Assembly (NCBI RefSeq): GCF_946886895.1
Contig: NZ_CAMPJO010000008.1
Coordinates: 62,001 to 126,000 of the forward strand
Reading direction: 5' to 3'
Source of the DNA: an uncultured Marinobacter sp.
GTDB lineage: Bacteria > Pseudomonadota > Gammaproteobacteria > Pseudomonadales > Oleiphilaceae
DNA: 64,000 bases
The first letter of the stretch is position 1; the number at the start of each line of letters is the position of its first letter. The notes below the pieces were generated by a model that worked only from the letters and a program-made list of their open reading frames with translations, ran no database searches and had not been told where the DNA came from. Positions 8,703 to 17,715 of the stretch are shown here, in pieces. The translations under genes were made by a program, and so were the position numbers.

Positions 8703-10355
8703 GTGGAACGCGAATCGATGGAATTTGATGTTCTGATCGTCGGCGGCGGCCCGGCGGGCCTGTCGGCAGCCTGCCGTGTCATGCAACTGGCACAGGAAGC
8801 GGGCGAGGAACTCACCGTATGCGTGGTGGAAAAGGGATCCGAGATCGGCGCGCACATCCTGGCCGGCACCGTGTTTGAGCCCACCGCCCTCAATGAGCTG
8901 TTCCCGGACTGGAAAGAGAAAGGCGCCCCGCTCAACACGCCGGTTACCCGTGACGACATATTCCTGCTGAAAAACCAGCAAAGCGCCACCAAAATCCCGA
9001 ACGCCTTTGTGCCCAAAAACATGCACAACCATGGCAACTACATCATCAGCCTGGGTAACCTGTGCCGCTGGCTGGCCGAACAGGCGGAAGGCCTGGGTGT
9101 TGAGGTCTATCCCGGCTTCGCGGCCGCCGAGACCATTGTTGAAGACGGCCAGGTAAAAGGCATTATCACCGGTGATATGGGCGTTGCCCGTGACGGTTCC
9201 GAGAAAGACGGCTACATGCCGGGCATGGAACTGCGCGCCAAGTACACTTTGTTTACCGAGGGTTGCCGCGGACATCTGGGCAAACGCCTGATCAACGACT
9301 TCAAACTGGATGAAGGCAAGGACCCCCAGCATTACGGCATTGGTATCAAGGAGCTGTGGGACATCGACCCGGCCAAACACGAGCCCGGTCTCGTCGTACA
9401 CTCCACCGGCTGGCCCCTGAGCGAAAGCGGCACCACGGGTGGGTCGTTCCTGTACCACCTTGAGAACGGCCAGGTGTATGTGGGGCTGATCACGGACCTG
9501 TCCTACAGCAATCCTCACCTGAGCCCGTTTGACGAGTTCCAGCGCCTGAAGCTGCACCCGGAAATCAGCAAATACCTTGAGGGCGGCAAGCGGGTCTCCT
9601 ACGGTGCCCGCGCCATTACCAAGGGCGGTTTTAACTCTCTGCCGAAGATGAGCTTCCCGGGCGGCCTGTTGCTGGGCTGCGATGCCGGCACCCTGAACTT
9701 CTCCAAGATCAAAGGCTCCCACACGGCCATGAAATCCGGCCTGCTGGGCGCGGAAGCCGTCTTCGAGGCCCTGAAGGACGGTAAATCCGGTGAGGAGATC
9801 ACCAGCTTCGGTGACCGCTTCAAGGAAAGCTGGCTTTACAAGGAACTGTACGCTGAGCGCAACTTTGGCCCGGCCATGCACAAGTTCGGCAACATCGTAG
9901 GCGGTGCTGTCGCGTACCTCGAGCAGAACATCCTGCGTAGCAGCCTGCCGTTCACTTTCCATGATACGACGCCGGACTACGCCACCCTGAAGCCAGCCGA
10001 TCAGGCCAAGGAGATCGAGTATCCCAAGCCGGACAACAAGCTGACGTTCGACAAGCTGTCTTCGGTGTTTATCTCAAACACCAACCACGAAGAAGATCAG
10101 CCGGTACACCTGAAGCTGACGGATCCGGACATTCCAGTGAAGGATAACCTGCCCAAGTACAACGAACCGGCCCAGCGCTATTGTCCGGCGGGCGTTTACG
10201 AGGTGGTTGAGAAAGACGATGGCAGTGGCAAGAAGTTCCAGATCAATGCCCAGAACTGTGTTCACTGCAAGACCTGTGATATCAAGGACCCGGCCCAGAA
10301 CATTACCTGGGTGACGCCAGAAGGCGGCGGCGGCCCGAACTATCCGAATATGTAA
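8703..10355 (+). CDS. Electron transfer flavoprotein-ubiquinone oxidoreductase
   Basis: A 550-residue membrane-associated iron-sulfur flavoprotein that moves electrons from reduced ETF to ubiquinone. An FAD-binding motif FDVLIVGGGPAGLSAA occurs near the start. The C-terminal 4Fe-4S ligands are visible as CPAGVYE and, further on, CVHCKTC, followed by the typical end WVTPEGGGGPNYPNM. The start is taken as GTG at 8703, six bases after GAGGAG; an ATG at 8718 is an alternative giving five fewer residues. Transcribed divergently from etfBA and ended by a bidirectional terminator. Called etfD or etf-QO in different genomes. Confidence 0.95.
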   Translation: MERESMEFDVLIVGGGPAGLSAACRVMQLAQEAGEELTVCVVEKGSEIGAHILAGTVFEPTALNELFPDWKEKGAPLNTPVTRDDIFLLKNQQSATKIPNAFVPKNMHNHGNYIISLGNLCRWLAEQAEGLGVEVYPGFAAAETIVEDGQVKGIITGDMGVARDGSEKDGYMPGMELRAKYTLFTEGCRGHLGKRLINDFKLDEGKDPQHYGIGIKELWDIDPAKHEPGLVVHSTGWPLSESGTTGGSFLYHLENGQVYVGLITDLSYSNPHLSPFDEFQRLKLHPEISKYLEGGKRVSYGARAITKGGFNSLPKMSFPGGLLLGCDAGTLNFSKIKGSHTAMKSGLLGAEAVFEALKDGKSGEEITSFGDRFKESWLYKELYAERNFGPAMHKFGNIVGGAVAYLEQNILRSSLPFTFHDTTPDYATLKPADQAKEIEYPKPDNKLTFDKLSSVFISNTNHEEDQPVHLKLTDPDIPVKDNLPKYNEPAQRYCPAGVYEVVEKDDGSGKKFQINAQNCVHCKTCDIKDPAQNITWVTPEGGGGPNYPNM

Positions 10356-10356
10356 T

Positions 10357-10396
10357 GACTAAAAAAAACGGCTCCCGAGGGAGCCGTTTTTAGTCA
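10357..10396. terminator. Bidirectional rho-independent terminator
   Basis: A long hairpin with CGGCTCCC and GGGAGCCG arms flanked by an A tract on one side and a T tract on the other. It lies between the convergent ETF-QO gene and the SlyD-like gene. Confidence 0.92.
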
Positions 10397-10410
10397 GGCA
10401 TCAGAAACGC

Positions 10411-10872
10411 TTAGTGAGCGTGTCCGTGCTCCTGCTCTTCATCGGTTGCCTCACGTGCCTCAACGACTTCAACGTCAAAGTGCAGTGTCTGCCCGGCGAG
10501 CGGGTGGTTGGCATCGATGGTCACGGTCTCATCATCCACTTCCACGACACGAACGACCTGGGGACCGCCCGGAGTCTGCGCCTGGAACTGCATACCGGGC
10601 TCGATGGTGTCAACGCCTTCAAAGGCAGAGCGCGGAACCGGCTGGATCAGCTCTTCGTTCAATTCGCCGTAGCCCTCGGCAGGTTCAACAGAAACCTTTA
10701 CCTGATCGCCCGGGCTCTTTTCGTTCAGCGCACTTTCCAGTCCACCGATAATGTTCTGTGCACCTTCCAGATAGGACAGCGGCTCACGACCTTCTACACG
10801 GGAGGAGTCAAGCTGCTCTCCCTCTTCGTTAGTGAGCGTGTAATGGATGGTGACAACACGAGGTTGGGCCAT
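10411..10872 (-). CDS. FKBP-type peptidyl-prolyl isomerase, SlyD-like
   Basis: A 153-residue cytoplasmic prolyl isomerase/chaperone. The FKBP half shows VTIHYTLTNEEGEQLDSS and LEGAQNIIGGLESAL; the insert-in-flap chaperone domain follows (AEGYGELNEELIQPVPRSAF), then DANHPLAGQTLHFDVEVVEAREAT. The tail is short with three histidines (EHGHAH), a reduced version of the nickel-binding tail of E. coli SlyD. I start at the ATG at 10872 because AAGGAGAT lies just upstream; a longer in-frame extension has no FKBP similarity. It converges on the ETF-QO gene across a terminator. Confidence 0.9.
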   Translation of the reverse strand: MAQPRVVTIHYTLTNEEGEQLDSSRVEGREPLSYLEGAQNIIGGLESALNEKSPGDQVKVSVEPAEGYGELNEELIQPVPRSAFEGVDTIEPGMQFQAQTPGGPQVVRVVEVDDETVTIDANHPLAGQTLHFDVEVVEAREATDEEQEHGHAH

Positions 10873-11072
10873 GTGATCTCCTTGCGTGTCGCAATGACTG
10901 TTTGATTGAATGTAGGCAATCGCAAGTAATCGTGAACAGCCAGACTGCACAGAGGGACTAACGACCACCGGGCCTCGTTAGAGAGCCAGGCTCGTAACAA
11001 GTACGAAAACACAGTTTAACAAGTGATATCGTGCGTTTTCTACCGTCAATTCTGGGGGCGTGCCGGGGCTTT

Positions 11073-11642
11073 TCAACCGCCCTGCCCGATTTTGTAGAAA
11101 ATTCCGTGACTAAACACACCCAAAACGGGGTGGCCCTCTTCGTTTCGCTCCACCACATGCCCCGCCAGATCGTAGAAGGCGTTGGTAACCAGCCGGGCGT
11201 CCACCCCGTGCCGGACCCGGACAACCGGGCGCGGTTCGTCGGAATCCGGATAATGACCAACGGCCAGGGGATGCTCGGAGCCAACTTCCAGGCGCTCACC
11301 AACGTTGGTGGTCAGCGAGACCACCTGCCGGTCGCCTTGACCCTCCACCTTCAACGTGTGTGCCAGTAACGGGGTATCCTCAACCTGGATACGCCATTTT
11401 TCCACAGGCGTCACCAGGTAATACTCGCCATCGTCTTCCCGGCGAAGAATGGTGGAAAACAGGCGGACGATCGCTTCCCGGGCCAGGGGCTCTCCCCTGA
11501 AGATCCACTCACCGTTGCGGGCGATACGCAGGTCCATGTCGCCAGACAACTCCGGATGCCAGTCCGCCACCGGTGGTTGCCCGGGCGTGTTCACGGATTC
11601 TGTCACCTGTCGGGCCAGCTTGTCGGGACTGTTGCTCATCAT
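11073..11642 (-). CDS. DUF1285 family protein
   Basis: A 189-residue protein resembling the DUF1285 family of proteobacteria. Recognisable parts are GDMDLRIARNGEWIFRGEPL, VRLFSTILRREDDGEYYLVTPVEKWRI split over two stretches, and FYDLAGHVVE near the end. The biochemical role is unknown. A GGAGG site precedes two adjacent ATG codons (11642 and 11639); either could be used. It stands alone between the SlyD-like gene and sixA, all on the minus strand, separated from each by 50 to 200 bases. Confidence 0.8.
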   Translation of the reverse strand: MMSNSPDKLARQVTESVNTPGQPPVADWHPELSGDMDLRIARNGEWIFRGEPLAREAIVRLFSTILRREDDGEYYLVTPVEKWRIQVEDTPLLAHTLKVEGQGDRQVVSLTTNVGERLEVGSEHPLAVGHYPDSDEPRPVVRVRHGVDARLVTNAFYDLAGHVVERNEEGHPVLGVFSHGIFYKIGQGG

Positions 11643-11692
11643 CGGGCCTCCGGTTCAATCGGTTGGGTCTGGTCAGGGCACTATGGCGGGAG

Positions 11693-12142
11693 TCAGGGTA
11701 AAAACTGCGCTTTCAGGTCACCACAGCCCGGACCAACCACCGGCAGGTCCACCATAACCGCCTGCGATGTCATGAACGGAATGCCCCTTCGATGGGCATC
11801 GACGAGCAAGGTGGCGAGACTGCCAACCAATGGCATGTGCGACACGACCATCAGCGGTGACTCCTGGGCGTCGATCAGGGCGTCCAGGCATTCCGCCGGG
11901 TCATCATCTGGCGTAATGAATAACTTTTCTTCCACCGGGCAGTTCAGTATCTCGGAGGCAATGGCCGCCGTTTGACGGGCCCGTACGTAAGGGCTGCTCC
12001 AGATCAGCTTCGGGCGCCAGGGGGAATCGGCAACCCTGGACGCCACTTCCGCCACATGCAAACGGCCGGATTCGGTCAGCTCGCGCTCCTGATCCAGGGT
12101 ATGCCAGCCGGCCTCACCATGACGCATGATCAGCAATTGCAC
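11693..12142 (-). CDS. sixA: Phosphohistidine phosphatase SixA
   Basis: A 149-residue histidine phosphatase of the phosphoglycerate-mutase-like fold. The RHG motif is at residues 7-9 (LLIMRHGEAG) and a second catalytic histidine is likely in VVSHMPLVGSLA. SixA removes phosphate from histidine of Hpt domains or, in E. coli, from NPr of the nitrogen phosphotransferase system. It lies 26 bases downstream of gpsA on the same strand and probably shares its transcript with gpsA and the two regulators upstream of that. Confidence 0.87.
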   Translation of the reverse strand: MQLLIMRHGEAGWHTLDQERELTESGRLHVAEVASRVADSPWRPKLIWSSPYVRARQTAAIASEILNCPVEEKLFITPDDDPAECLDALIDAQESPLMVVSHMPLVGSLATLLVDAHRRGIPFMTSQAVMVDLPVVGPGCGDLKAQFLP

Positions 12143-12168
12143 TGGCGTTCCCTCCGTTTGTCAGCCCG

Positions 12169-13236
12169 TTACTGGCTGATGGTGCGAGGCAGGATGAACT
12201 CCACGTCGGAGTTCTGGACCGACATCATCAGGCTGTTGATGACTGCGGTGATCGAAGCCCCTTCGTACAGGATTTCATGCAGACCGCGCACCAGTGGCAT
12301 ATAGATCTTGATGGCTTCGGCCTTCTCCTTGACCAGCTTCAGGGTATAGATGCCCTCGGCGACCTGCCCCAGTTCTTCAACGGCGTCGTCAAGTTTCTGG
12401 CCCGTGCCCACGGCGTAGCCGATGCGGAAATTCCGGCTCTTCGACGACGTGCAGGTGACAATCAGATCCCCGACCCCGGCCAGCCCCATGAAGGTCATCG
12501 GATTGGCGCCGAGGCTCACCGCGAATCGACTCATCTCCGCCAGCCCCCGGGTAATCAGCATGGCCTTGGCGTTCTCCCCCATGTCCAGGGCAGAAGCCAG
12601 GCCGGCCACGATGGCGTAAATATTCTTCAGGGCACCGGCCAGTTCGACCCCGTACACATCGATATTGGCGTAGACCCGGAAATATTCGCAGCCCAGCAAC
12701 TCCTGAACGGTCCGTCGCACGTCCGGATCCTTCGCCGCTATAACCGTGGCGGTGAGGTCACGGTTGACGATTTCACCGGCCAGGTTGGGGCCACTCAACA
12801 CCCCGATCCGGCACCGTGGGATTTCCTCCTGGAGGATCTCACTCATCAGTTTGAAGCCGTGCTCTTCAATGCCCTTGGTCAGGCTGATAACAATCTGACC
12901 GTCGCGGAATTGATCGCTGTGCTCACGGATAACGGTCCGGAACGCCTTGCTTGGAATGGCCAGGAACACAATCTCGGCCTTGCTGATGGCTTCCGGGAGA
13001 TCCGTGGTTGGCTGGATATCACCGGTCAGTTCGATACCGGGCATGTAGCGGGAGTTGATGCGTGTGGAACGGATTTCGTCGGCCTGGGACCGGTCACGCA
13101 TCCAGAAGTGGACACAGTGACCATTTTCACCAAGGACCTTGGCCATGGCGGTTCCGAAGCTACCGCCGCCGAGAACCGCGACATCGTGCACCTGGGATCT
13201 CGCCCCGCGGTCTTGAGGCAGATTGTTTTCAGACAT
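12169..13236 (-). CDS. gpsA: Glycerol-3-phosphate dehydrogenase [NAD(P)+]
   Basis: A 355-residue cytoplasmic enzyme that reduces dihydroxyacetone phosphate to sn-glycerol-3-phosphate for phospholipid synthesis. The nucleotide-binding motif VAVLGGGSFGTAMAKVL is near residue 20-36. The catalytic lysine is expected in VELAGALKNIYAI, with the family motif GLAGVGDLIVTCTS. The N-terminus has about 18 extra residues before the fold, a small departure from E. coli GpsA. It sits 17 bases downstream of the STAS protein and 26 bases upstream of sixA, in one apparent operon. Confidence 0.94.
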   Translation of the reverse strand: MSENNLPQDRGARSQVHDVAVLGGGSFGTAMAKVLGENGHCVHFWMRDRSQADEIRSTRINSRYMPGIELTGDIQPTTDLPEAISKAEIVFLAIPSKAFRTVIREHSDQFRDGQIVISLTKGIEEHGFKLMSEILQEEIPRCRIGVLSGPNLAGEIVNRDLTATVIAAKDPDVRRTVQELLGCEYFRVYANIDVYGVELAGALKNIYAIVAGLASALDMGENAKAMLITRGLAEMSRFAVSLGANPMTFMGLAGVGDLIVTCTSSKSRNFRIGYAVGTGQKLDDAVEELGQVAEGIYTLKLVKEKAEAIKIYMPLVRGLHEILYEGASITAVINSLMMSVQNSDVEFILPRTISQ

Positions 13237-13253
13237 AATGCTTCCGTTTTCTG

Positions 13254-13751
13254 TCAGCCCGGCTCTTCACATTCCAGAGCCCGCACCAGATTCTTGAACT
13301 CTTCCCGGTTACGGCTGTTCAGCCCCATCAGTACCTTGTGGGCATCCAGGACTTTGTCGCGAACCTGTTGTTCGCTGGCCCTCAGCACGGGGATTTCTTC
13401 AAGTTCTTCAATGCGGGATGCCGGTTCGCGGACAATGATAAAGATCTTGTCGAACCCCATGGACGTGGTAATTCGGGTGATATCAGGATTGGTGGAAATC
13501 AGCGTGGGCAGGAAATGGCTTTGTTTCTGGGCGGCCATGGCAATCTTGGCCAGCAGGCCAAGTGTCGTGCTGTCGATTATCTCGGTTTCGGTGAGGTCGA
13601 CCACCACGGTTTTGAATTCCGGGTCCTGGGTGATGGACTCAACCAGATGGTCCAGCGTCGAACACAGGTTCAGCCGGATTTCACCAATAAACTTCAGGAC
13701 ATAAATGCCCTGTTTCTCAGCTTGCAGGATCTTGTAACCAGCCATTTTCAC
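13254..13751 (-). CDS. STAS-domain anti-sigma factor antagonist, RssC-like
   Basis: A 165-residue protein with one STAS domain (about 8-110): GIYVLKFIGEIRLNLC, then VVVDLTETEIIDSTTLGLLAKI. The serine in IIDSTTLG is at the usual phosphorylation position of anti-anti-sigma factors. It lies seven bases downstream of a receiver-phosphatase gene whose product is the likely dephosphorylating partner. Size and pairing match the RssC partner of RssB in Pseudomonas as I recall it; HsbA is an alternative comparison. A cognate serine kinase is not encoded in this window. Confidence 0.78.
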   Translation of the reverse strand: MKMAGYKILQAEKQGIYVLKFIGEIRLNLCSTLDHLVESITQDPEFKTVVVDLTETEIIDSTTLGLLAKIAMAAQKQSHFLPTLISTNPDITRITTSMGFDKIFIIVREPASRIEELEEIPVLRASEQQVRDKVLDAHKVLMGLNSRNREEFKNLVRALECEEPG

Positions 13752-13758
13752 ACTGCCA

Positions 13759-14967
13759 CTATTTCGACGACGTGTTGTCTGACACTGTTATGGTATCAGT
13801 AACCGAGACGATCGCGATATCGTCCGGTAACTCTGTAATCTCGTCCAGATCCAGAGCCTCCCTGAGAGAGGCGATAGTGTGACGACCTCCGGATACGAGT
13901 TCAAGTAGTGTCCGCTCCTTTTCATCGAGACTTTTCTCCCGAATCACCTCCAGAATGCCGTCCGAGAACAGGATCAGGTGGAACGGCTTGTCCAGCGGTA
14001 CTTCATAGACGTCCCAGCGAGGCGACTCAAAAAGCCCTACCGGCAGGCCGCTGCCCTCCAGGAACGAGGTTTCGCCGCCCTCAAACGAGAGGATGGGCAT
14101 CGGAAAATGGGCCCCGACGGCATACTGCAAGGTGCGCTCCGCCAGGGAGATGATGCCCACGAAAACTGTCACGTGTTTGCCAAGCCCGGTATCCAGCAAC
14201 TCGGTATTGATACGCTCAAGGAACCGGTCGGGATAAAGAACATCTTCACTGGAGCGCCTGCGCAGGTTGCGCTGGAGCCGATTGGTCAGATTCTTGAGAA
14301 GCACGGTCACGAACGCCGAACTGGCCCCATGGCCAGAGACATCGGCAATGTAGACCAGCACCTTGTCTTCGGAAATCCGGAAGTAATCCAGAAAATCACC
14401 GCTCAGATAAAGCGAGGGTTTGATCAGGTGATCTATCTGCAATCCGCTCATCACCTGCTCATGCTCGGGCAGCATCCGCAGTTGCACTTTTCGCCCCGCC
14501 CGCTGATCCGCTCGAAGCTCTGCAATACCGTCGCGCAGATCCCGGTTGGCCTCTTCCAGCTCCTGCCGGTAAAGCTGGTTCAGCCGGTTGACACGAACCC
14601 GGTCGAACAGTTTGCCGATCACGTCGTCGAGTGCGCCCTTGTCATCACTGCAGGGCTTGAGCACAAAATCCGCGGCACCGGCGCGGAGCGCGCTCACCAC
14701 ATCGGCACTGGAGGCGCTGGTGGAGCAGGCAACGATCGGGGTAAAGGTTTCCGCTTCCTCCAGCCGACTGGCGAGATCGCGGATGGCGTCCGGAGGCAGG
14801 TCTGCAAAGATGACATCAGGAATGTTATCGTCGAACAGCGCCCTGGCCCCGGCCAGATCACGGTAGCCGGTCACGTAGTAACCGCGCGCTTCCAGGTAAC
14901 GGGCCAGGTCGGTTCGGGCCTTTTCGTCGGCGTCAATAATCAGTATGCGCTCGGTGCGCGAAGTCAT
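13759..14967 (-). CDS. Response regulator with PP2C phosphatase domain, RssB-like
   Basis: A 402-residue fused protein. Residues 6-125 form a receiver domain with acidic pair D12/D14, phospho-acceptor D56 (VIFADLPP) and a lysine in VLKPCSDD. A helical linker follows to about 180. The C-terminal SpoIIE/PP2C domain keeps metal-binding acids in SGDFLDYF, ADVSGHG, FSDGILE and LPDDIAIVSV, so it should be catalytically active, unlike E. coli RssB whose domain is degenerate. It heads the operon with the STAS gene, suggesting control of a partner-switch on a sigma factor such as RpoS; that link is an inference. Confidence 0.82.
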   Translation of the reverse strand: MTSRTERILIIDADEKARTDLARYLEARGYYVTGYRDLAGARALFDDNIPDVIFADLPPDAIRDLASRLEEAETFTPIVACSTSASSADVVSALRAGAADFVLKPCSDDKGALDDVIGKLFDRVRVNRLNQLYRQELEEANRDLRDGIAELRADQRAGRKVQLRMLPEHEQVMSGLQIDHLIKPSLYLSGDFLDYFRISEDKVLVYIADVSGHGASSAFVTVLLKNLTNRLQRNLRRRSSEDVLYPDRFLERINTELLDTGLGKHVTVFVGIISLAERTLQYAVGAHFPMPILSFEGGETSFLEGSGLPVGLFESPRWDVYEVPLDKPFHLILFSDGILEVIREKSLDEKERTLLELVSGGRHTIASLREALDLDEITELPDDIAIVSVTDTITVSDNTSSK

Positions 14968-15081
14968 GGCGACTGCCCTAAACTACCAGCGATAAACGAT
15001 AAAATGGCTTGATTAAGCCTATTCTGGCACGACCCTGTGATATAACAAGGCCAGTTTTATGAAATTGGGAGATTCCTGCTG

Positions 15082-16566
15082 ATGAGACGTGCCGTTAATG
15101 ACCTGCTCGGAGCCTATGACAAACTGATCATGGACCCGGTACATGGCGGGATTCCACTCTACCGGCATGAAATCCAGGTGATCGACCACCCGCTGTTCCA
15201 GCGTCTGCGAAACATTTGCCAGAACGACATCCTTAGCCTGGTGTTCCCGGGTGCGACCCACTCCCGCTTCCTCCATAGCATTGGCGTCATGCATGTCGGC
15301 ACCCGCATGTTCCGGTCGATGATCGACGCCTACCTGAGAGAGCGGCAACTGAGTGAGCAGACGGATCTCAGCCTGAGCCAGCTCGACGCCATCGACTATC
15401 TGGCCAAGACGATTCGGCTGGGCTGCCTGCTACACGACAGCGGTCATTCCAGCTTCTCCCACCAGTTCACCCAGGCCCGTCGCATCCGGGAACTGATGTC
15501 CCGGCCAGGGCGCTTTACCGATCTCTGGCGCGGCGTCGATTATTCCGCCTATCACCGGGAAGAGCCCGGGGAGCTCGAACACGAGCATTACTCCGTACGG
15601 GTTGCCCATGAGGTACTGTCTGCCGTCGACCTGGCCGGCGCCGGCCTGGACGCCCGGGATGTGATTGGCATCATGGAAACCACCGACGTTCAGCCCAGCG
15701 ACACCTTCTGCCGCCATGCCCGGACGTTCTGGGGCTTTATTGCCGGTGAAGACGCCGTGTCCGGGTCGCTGCTTGGGGAAAACATACCCCGGCTGGTGAT
15801 GGACCTGCTGTCGTCCATTGTGTCTGGTGAGATTGACGCTGACCGGGCCGATTACATGCTCCGGGACGGCTTCCATTCATCCGTGACCATTGGCGGTTTC
15901 AACCTGGACCACCTGCTCAGTAACCTGCGTTTCGGATGGGACGCTTCCGAGCCCTGGCTCGGGCTTGCCATTACCCAGAAAGGCCTGGGCGCGCTGGAGG
16001 ATTTTGTTTACAGCCGTCACCAGATGTACCGCAAGGTGTATGCCCATAAAACGGCGCTGGGGTTTGACTGGTTATTGCGGGAGGCCATCAACGAAGTCCT
16101 GGAAGACTCGGACAGTTTCGACTGGGTGGATACCTGCCTGAGCGACATGCAGTACTTTGCAGAGCTCACCGACAACTTTTTCTGGGAAGCGTTCCGGAAA
16201 GTCGCCCGCAAACACCCGGAGAGTTTTTCGTTCTGCATCGTGAACCGGATAAAACTGAATCACCTGGACACCCGGGAAAACCTGACGCCGGACGGAATCG
16301 CCAATCACCGTGCCTGGCTGGCGAAGGAGCTGGGGCTGAACCCGGCCCATGTGGTGACCTGTTCGATGCGCGCCCGGTTTTCCAACATCCAGGACAATTT
16401 CAATGGCATCAAGGTACTGGTTCGTGACCCCATCAACCGGGCCCGTTCCCTCAAACGGATTACCGGTGTCAGTGCGTTCTTCAGCAAATTCAGCGATGGC
16501 ACCATCACCCACTTCTACACGCGCCCGGACGTCACCATTGCCGGAGAGGCCAACCCGAACGAATGA
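15082..16566 (+). CDS. HD-domain phosphohydrolase (dNTPase-like)
   Basis: A 494-residue protein of the COG1078 HD superfamily related to dGTPases and SAMHD1. The metal-binding pattern is H in HSRFLHSIGVMHVG, HD in CLLHDSGHSSFSHQF, and a later aspartate in GEIDADRADYMLRDG. The substrate is unknown; dNTP hydrolysis is the family-based guess. A GGGAG site precedes the ATG. It is transcribed divergently from the RssB-like gene and its end lies 11 bases from the convergent flavoprotein gene. Length is normal for the family. Confidence 0.85.
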   Translation: MRRAVNDLLGAYDKLIMDPVHGGIPLYRHEIQVIDHPLFQRLRNICQNDILSLVFPGATHSRFLHSIGVMHVGTRMFRSMIDAYLRERQLSEQTDLSLSQLDAIDYLAKTIRLGCLLHDSGHSSFSHQFTQARRIRELMSRPGRFTDLWRGVDYSAYHREEPGELEHEHYSVRVAHEVLSAVDLAGAGLDARDVIGIMETTDVQPSDTFCRHARTFWGFIAGEDAVSGSLLGENIPRLVMDLLSSIVSGEIDADRADYMLRDGFHSSVTIGGFNLDHLLSNLRFGWDASEPWLGLAITQKGLGALEDFVYSRHQMYRKVYAHKTALGFDWLLREAINEVLEDSDSFDWVDTCLSDMQYFAELTDNFFWEAFRKVARKHPESFSFCIVNRIKLNHLDTRENLTPDGIANHRAWLAKELGLNPAHVVTCSMRARFSNIQDNFNGIKVLVRDPINRARSLKRITGVSAFFSKFSDGTITHFYTRPDVTIAGEANPNE

Positions 16567-16577
16567 CCCCGGTCCGG

Positions 16578-17597
16578 TCAGCCCTGACTGGCCATAGCCT
16601 GCACCAGGCCGGTTGCACTGTTAAACGCGCCCTCTACCCGGCCGCCGCTCAACCAGTCACCCGCCAGGCCGATCCCGTTCTCCTCGAACCACAGGTGACC
16701 CGGCTGTCCACCGCCGTCTGAGCGGGCATACAGCCAACGATGACTTAGCATCTCATCCGGCATCCCGGGGTAGCCTGTCAGTTCCCGGAACGCATCGACC
16801 AGTTTGCCTGCCACCCGGTCTGGCGCGGTGTCCAGGTGTTGCTGGCTCCAGGCGGAGCTGGCGTGCATCACCCACCACTGCCCCTGGCCATTCCGGCCCG
16901 GTTTGCTGGAGTTGTTGGCGACCCAGTCCAGGGCGGGATGCTGACAGCGCATACCCTCATGGTCAGGCCAGGGGCACTCCGGGAAGTGCGCAGCCACGGC
17001 CCAGCAAGGCAGTACCCGTGACACCGCGTCGTTCAGCTGCTCGGCCAGGAAGCCGAGGCCGCTGTCTGCCAGGAGAGCCCGGGCCTGGGCCGGTGGCGCA
17101 GTGATGATGACCTGATGAAACTCGCCGAGGTCCCGGCCACCGGACGCTTCAAGGAACCATCCGTCCTCACGCCGGGCCAGTTTCCCGACCCGGGTTTCAG
17201 CCTCAACAGGCACGTGGACCGATAAAGCCCGGGTGATGGCGGTCATCCGCGGCTGCCCCACATAGCGGGGCTCTTCGGGAAATGCCCACCAGTCACCCGT
17301 CGGGGCCTGAAAGCCGAAGCGTCCGTGCCATTTTGCAAAACTGTCGGGGCCGGCATAACGAGCCAGGAATGGCAGAAAGTCGGGGTTTCGGGCCGTAAAA
17401 TACTGAGCGCCGATGTCCACGGAGCTTCCGTTTACCCGCTTGGCCGCCAACCGGCCACCAGGACCGCGACTCTTTTCGAAGACGGTGACATCATGCCCGT
17501 GGCTCTGCAGCAAAATTGCCGCCGTCAGCCCGGCCAGTCCTGAACCAACAATGGCAACACGCCGTATAACAGTGACATCAGTGGTCTGATTAAACAT
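16578..17597 (-). CDS. NAD(P)/FAD-dependent oxidoreductase, renalase-like
   Basis: A 339-residue flavoprotein. An N-terminal dinucleotide motif VAIVGSGLAGLTAAILL is followed by VTVFEKSRGPGGRLA, which identifies the NAD(P)-binding amine-oxidase-like superfamily; ending ENGIGLAGDWLSGGRVEGAF is the usual C-terminal FAD contact. I start at the ATG at 17597; a longer TTG start would add non-conserved residues. It is divergent from the desaturase operon, with 118 bases between. Substrate unknown; given the neighbour it could act in the same lipid or redox process, but no sequence evidence shows this. Confidence 0.82.
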   Translation of the reverse strand: MFNQTTDVTVIRRVAIVGSGLAGLTAAILLQSHGHDVTVFEKSRGPGGRLAAKRVNGSSVDIGAQYFTARNPDFLPFLARYAGPDSFAKWHGRFGFQAPTGDWWAFPEEPRYVGQPRMTAITRALSVHVPVEAETRVGKLARREDGWFLEASGGRDLGEFHQVIITAPPAQARALLADSGLGFLAEQLNDAVSRVLPCWAVAAHFPECPWPDHEGMRCQHPALDWVANNSSKPGRNGQGQWWVMHASSAWSQQHLDTAPDRVAGKLVDAFRELTGYPGMPDEMLSHRWLYARSDGGGQPGHLWFEENGIGLAGDWLSGGRVEGAFNSATGLVQAMASQG

Positions 17598-17715
17598 GGG
17601 TCTTGGTGCATCCAAATCCGGTAGTCGAAACGTACAAATCAACAATCAATGTGACCCGGCTATCCCGACGATCACAGTACGACGATTCCTAACACAGAAA
17701 AAGGGCAATCAGGGT

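Noticed and set aside
8556..9962. Open frame of 468 codons opposite the ETF-QO gene
   Set aside because: Same kind of GC-driven shadow; ETF-QO has all expected ligands in the other strand.
12277..13704. Open frame of 475 codons spanning gpsA and the STAS gene on the opposite strand
   Set aside because: Runs across two real genes in antisense and has no domain or ribosome site.
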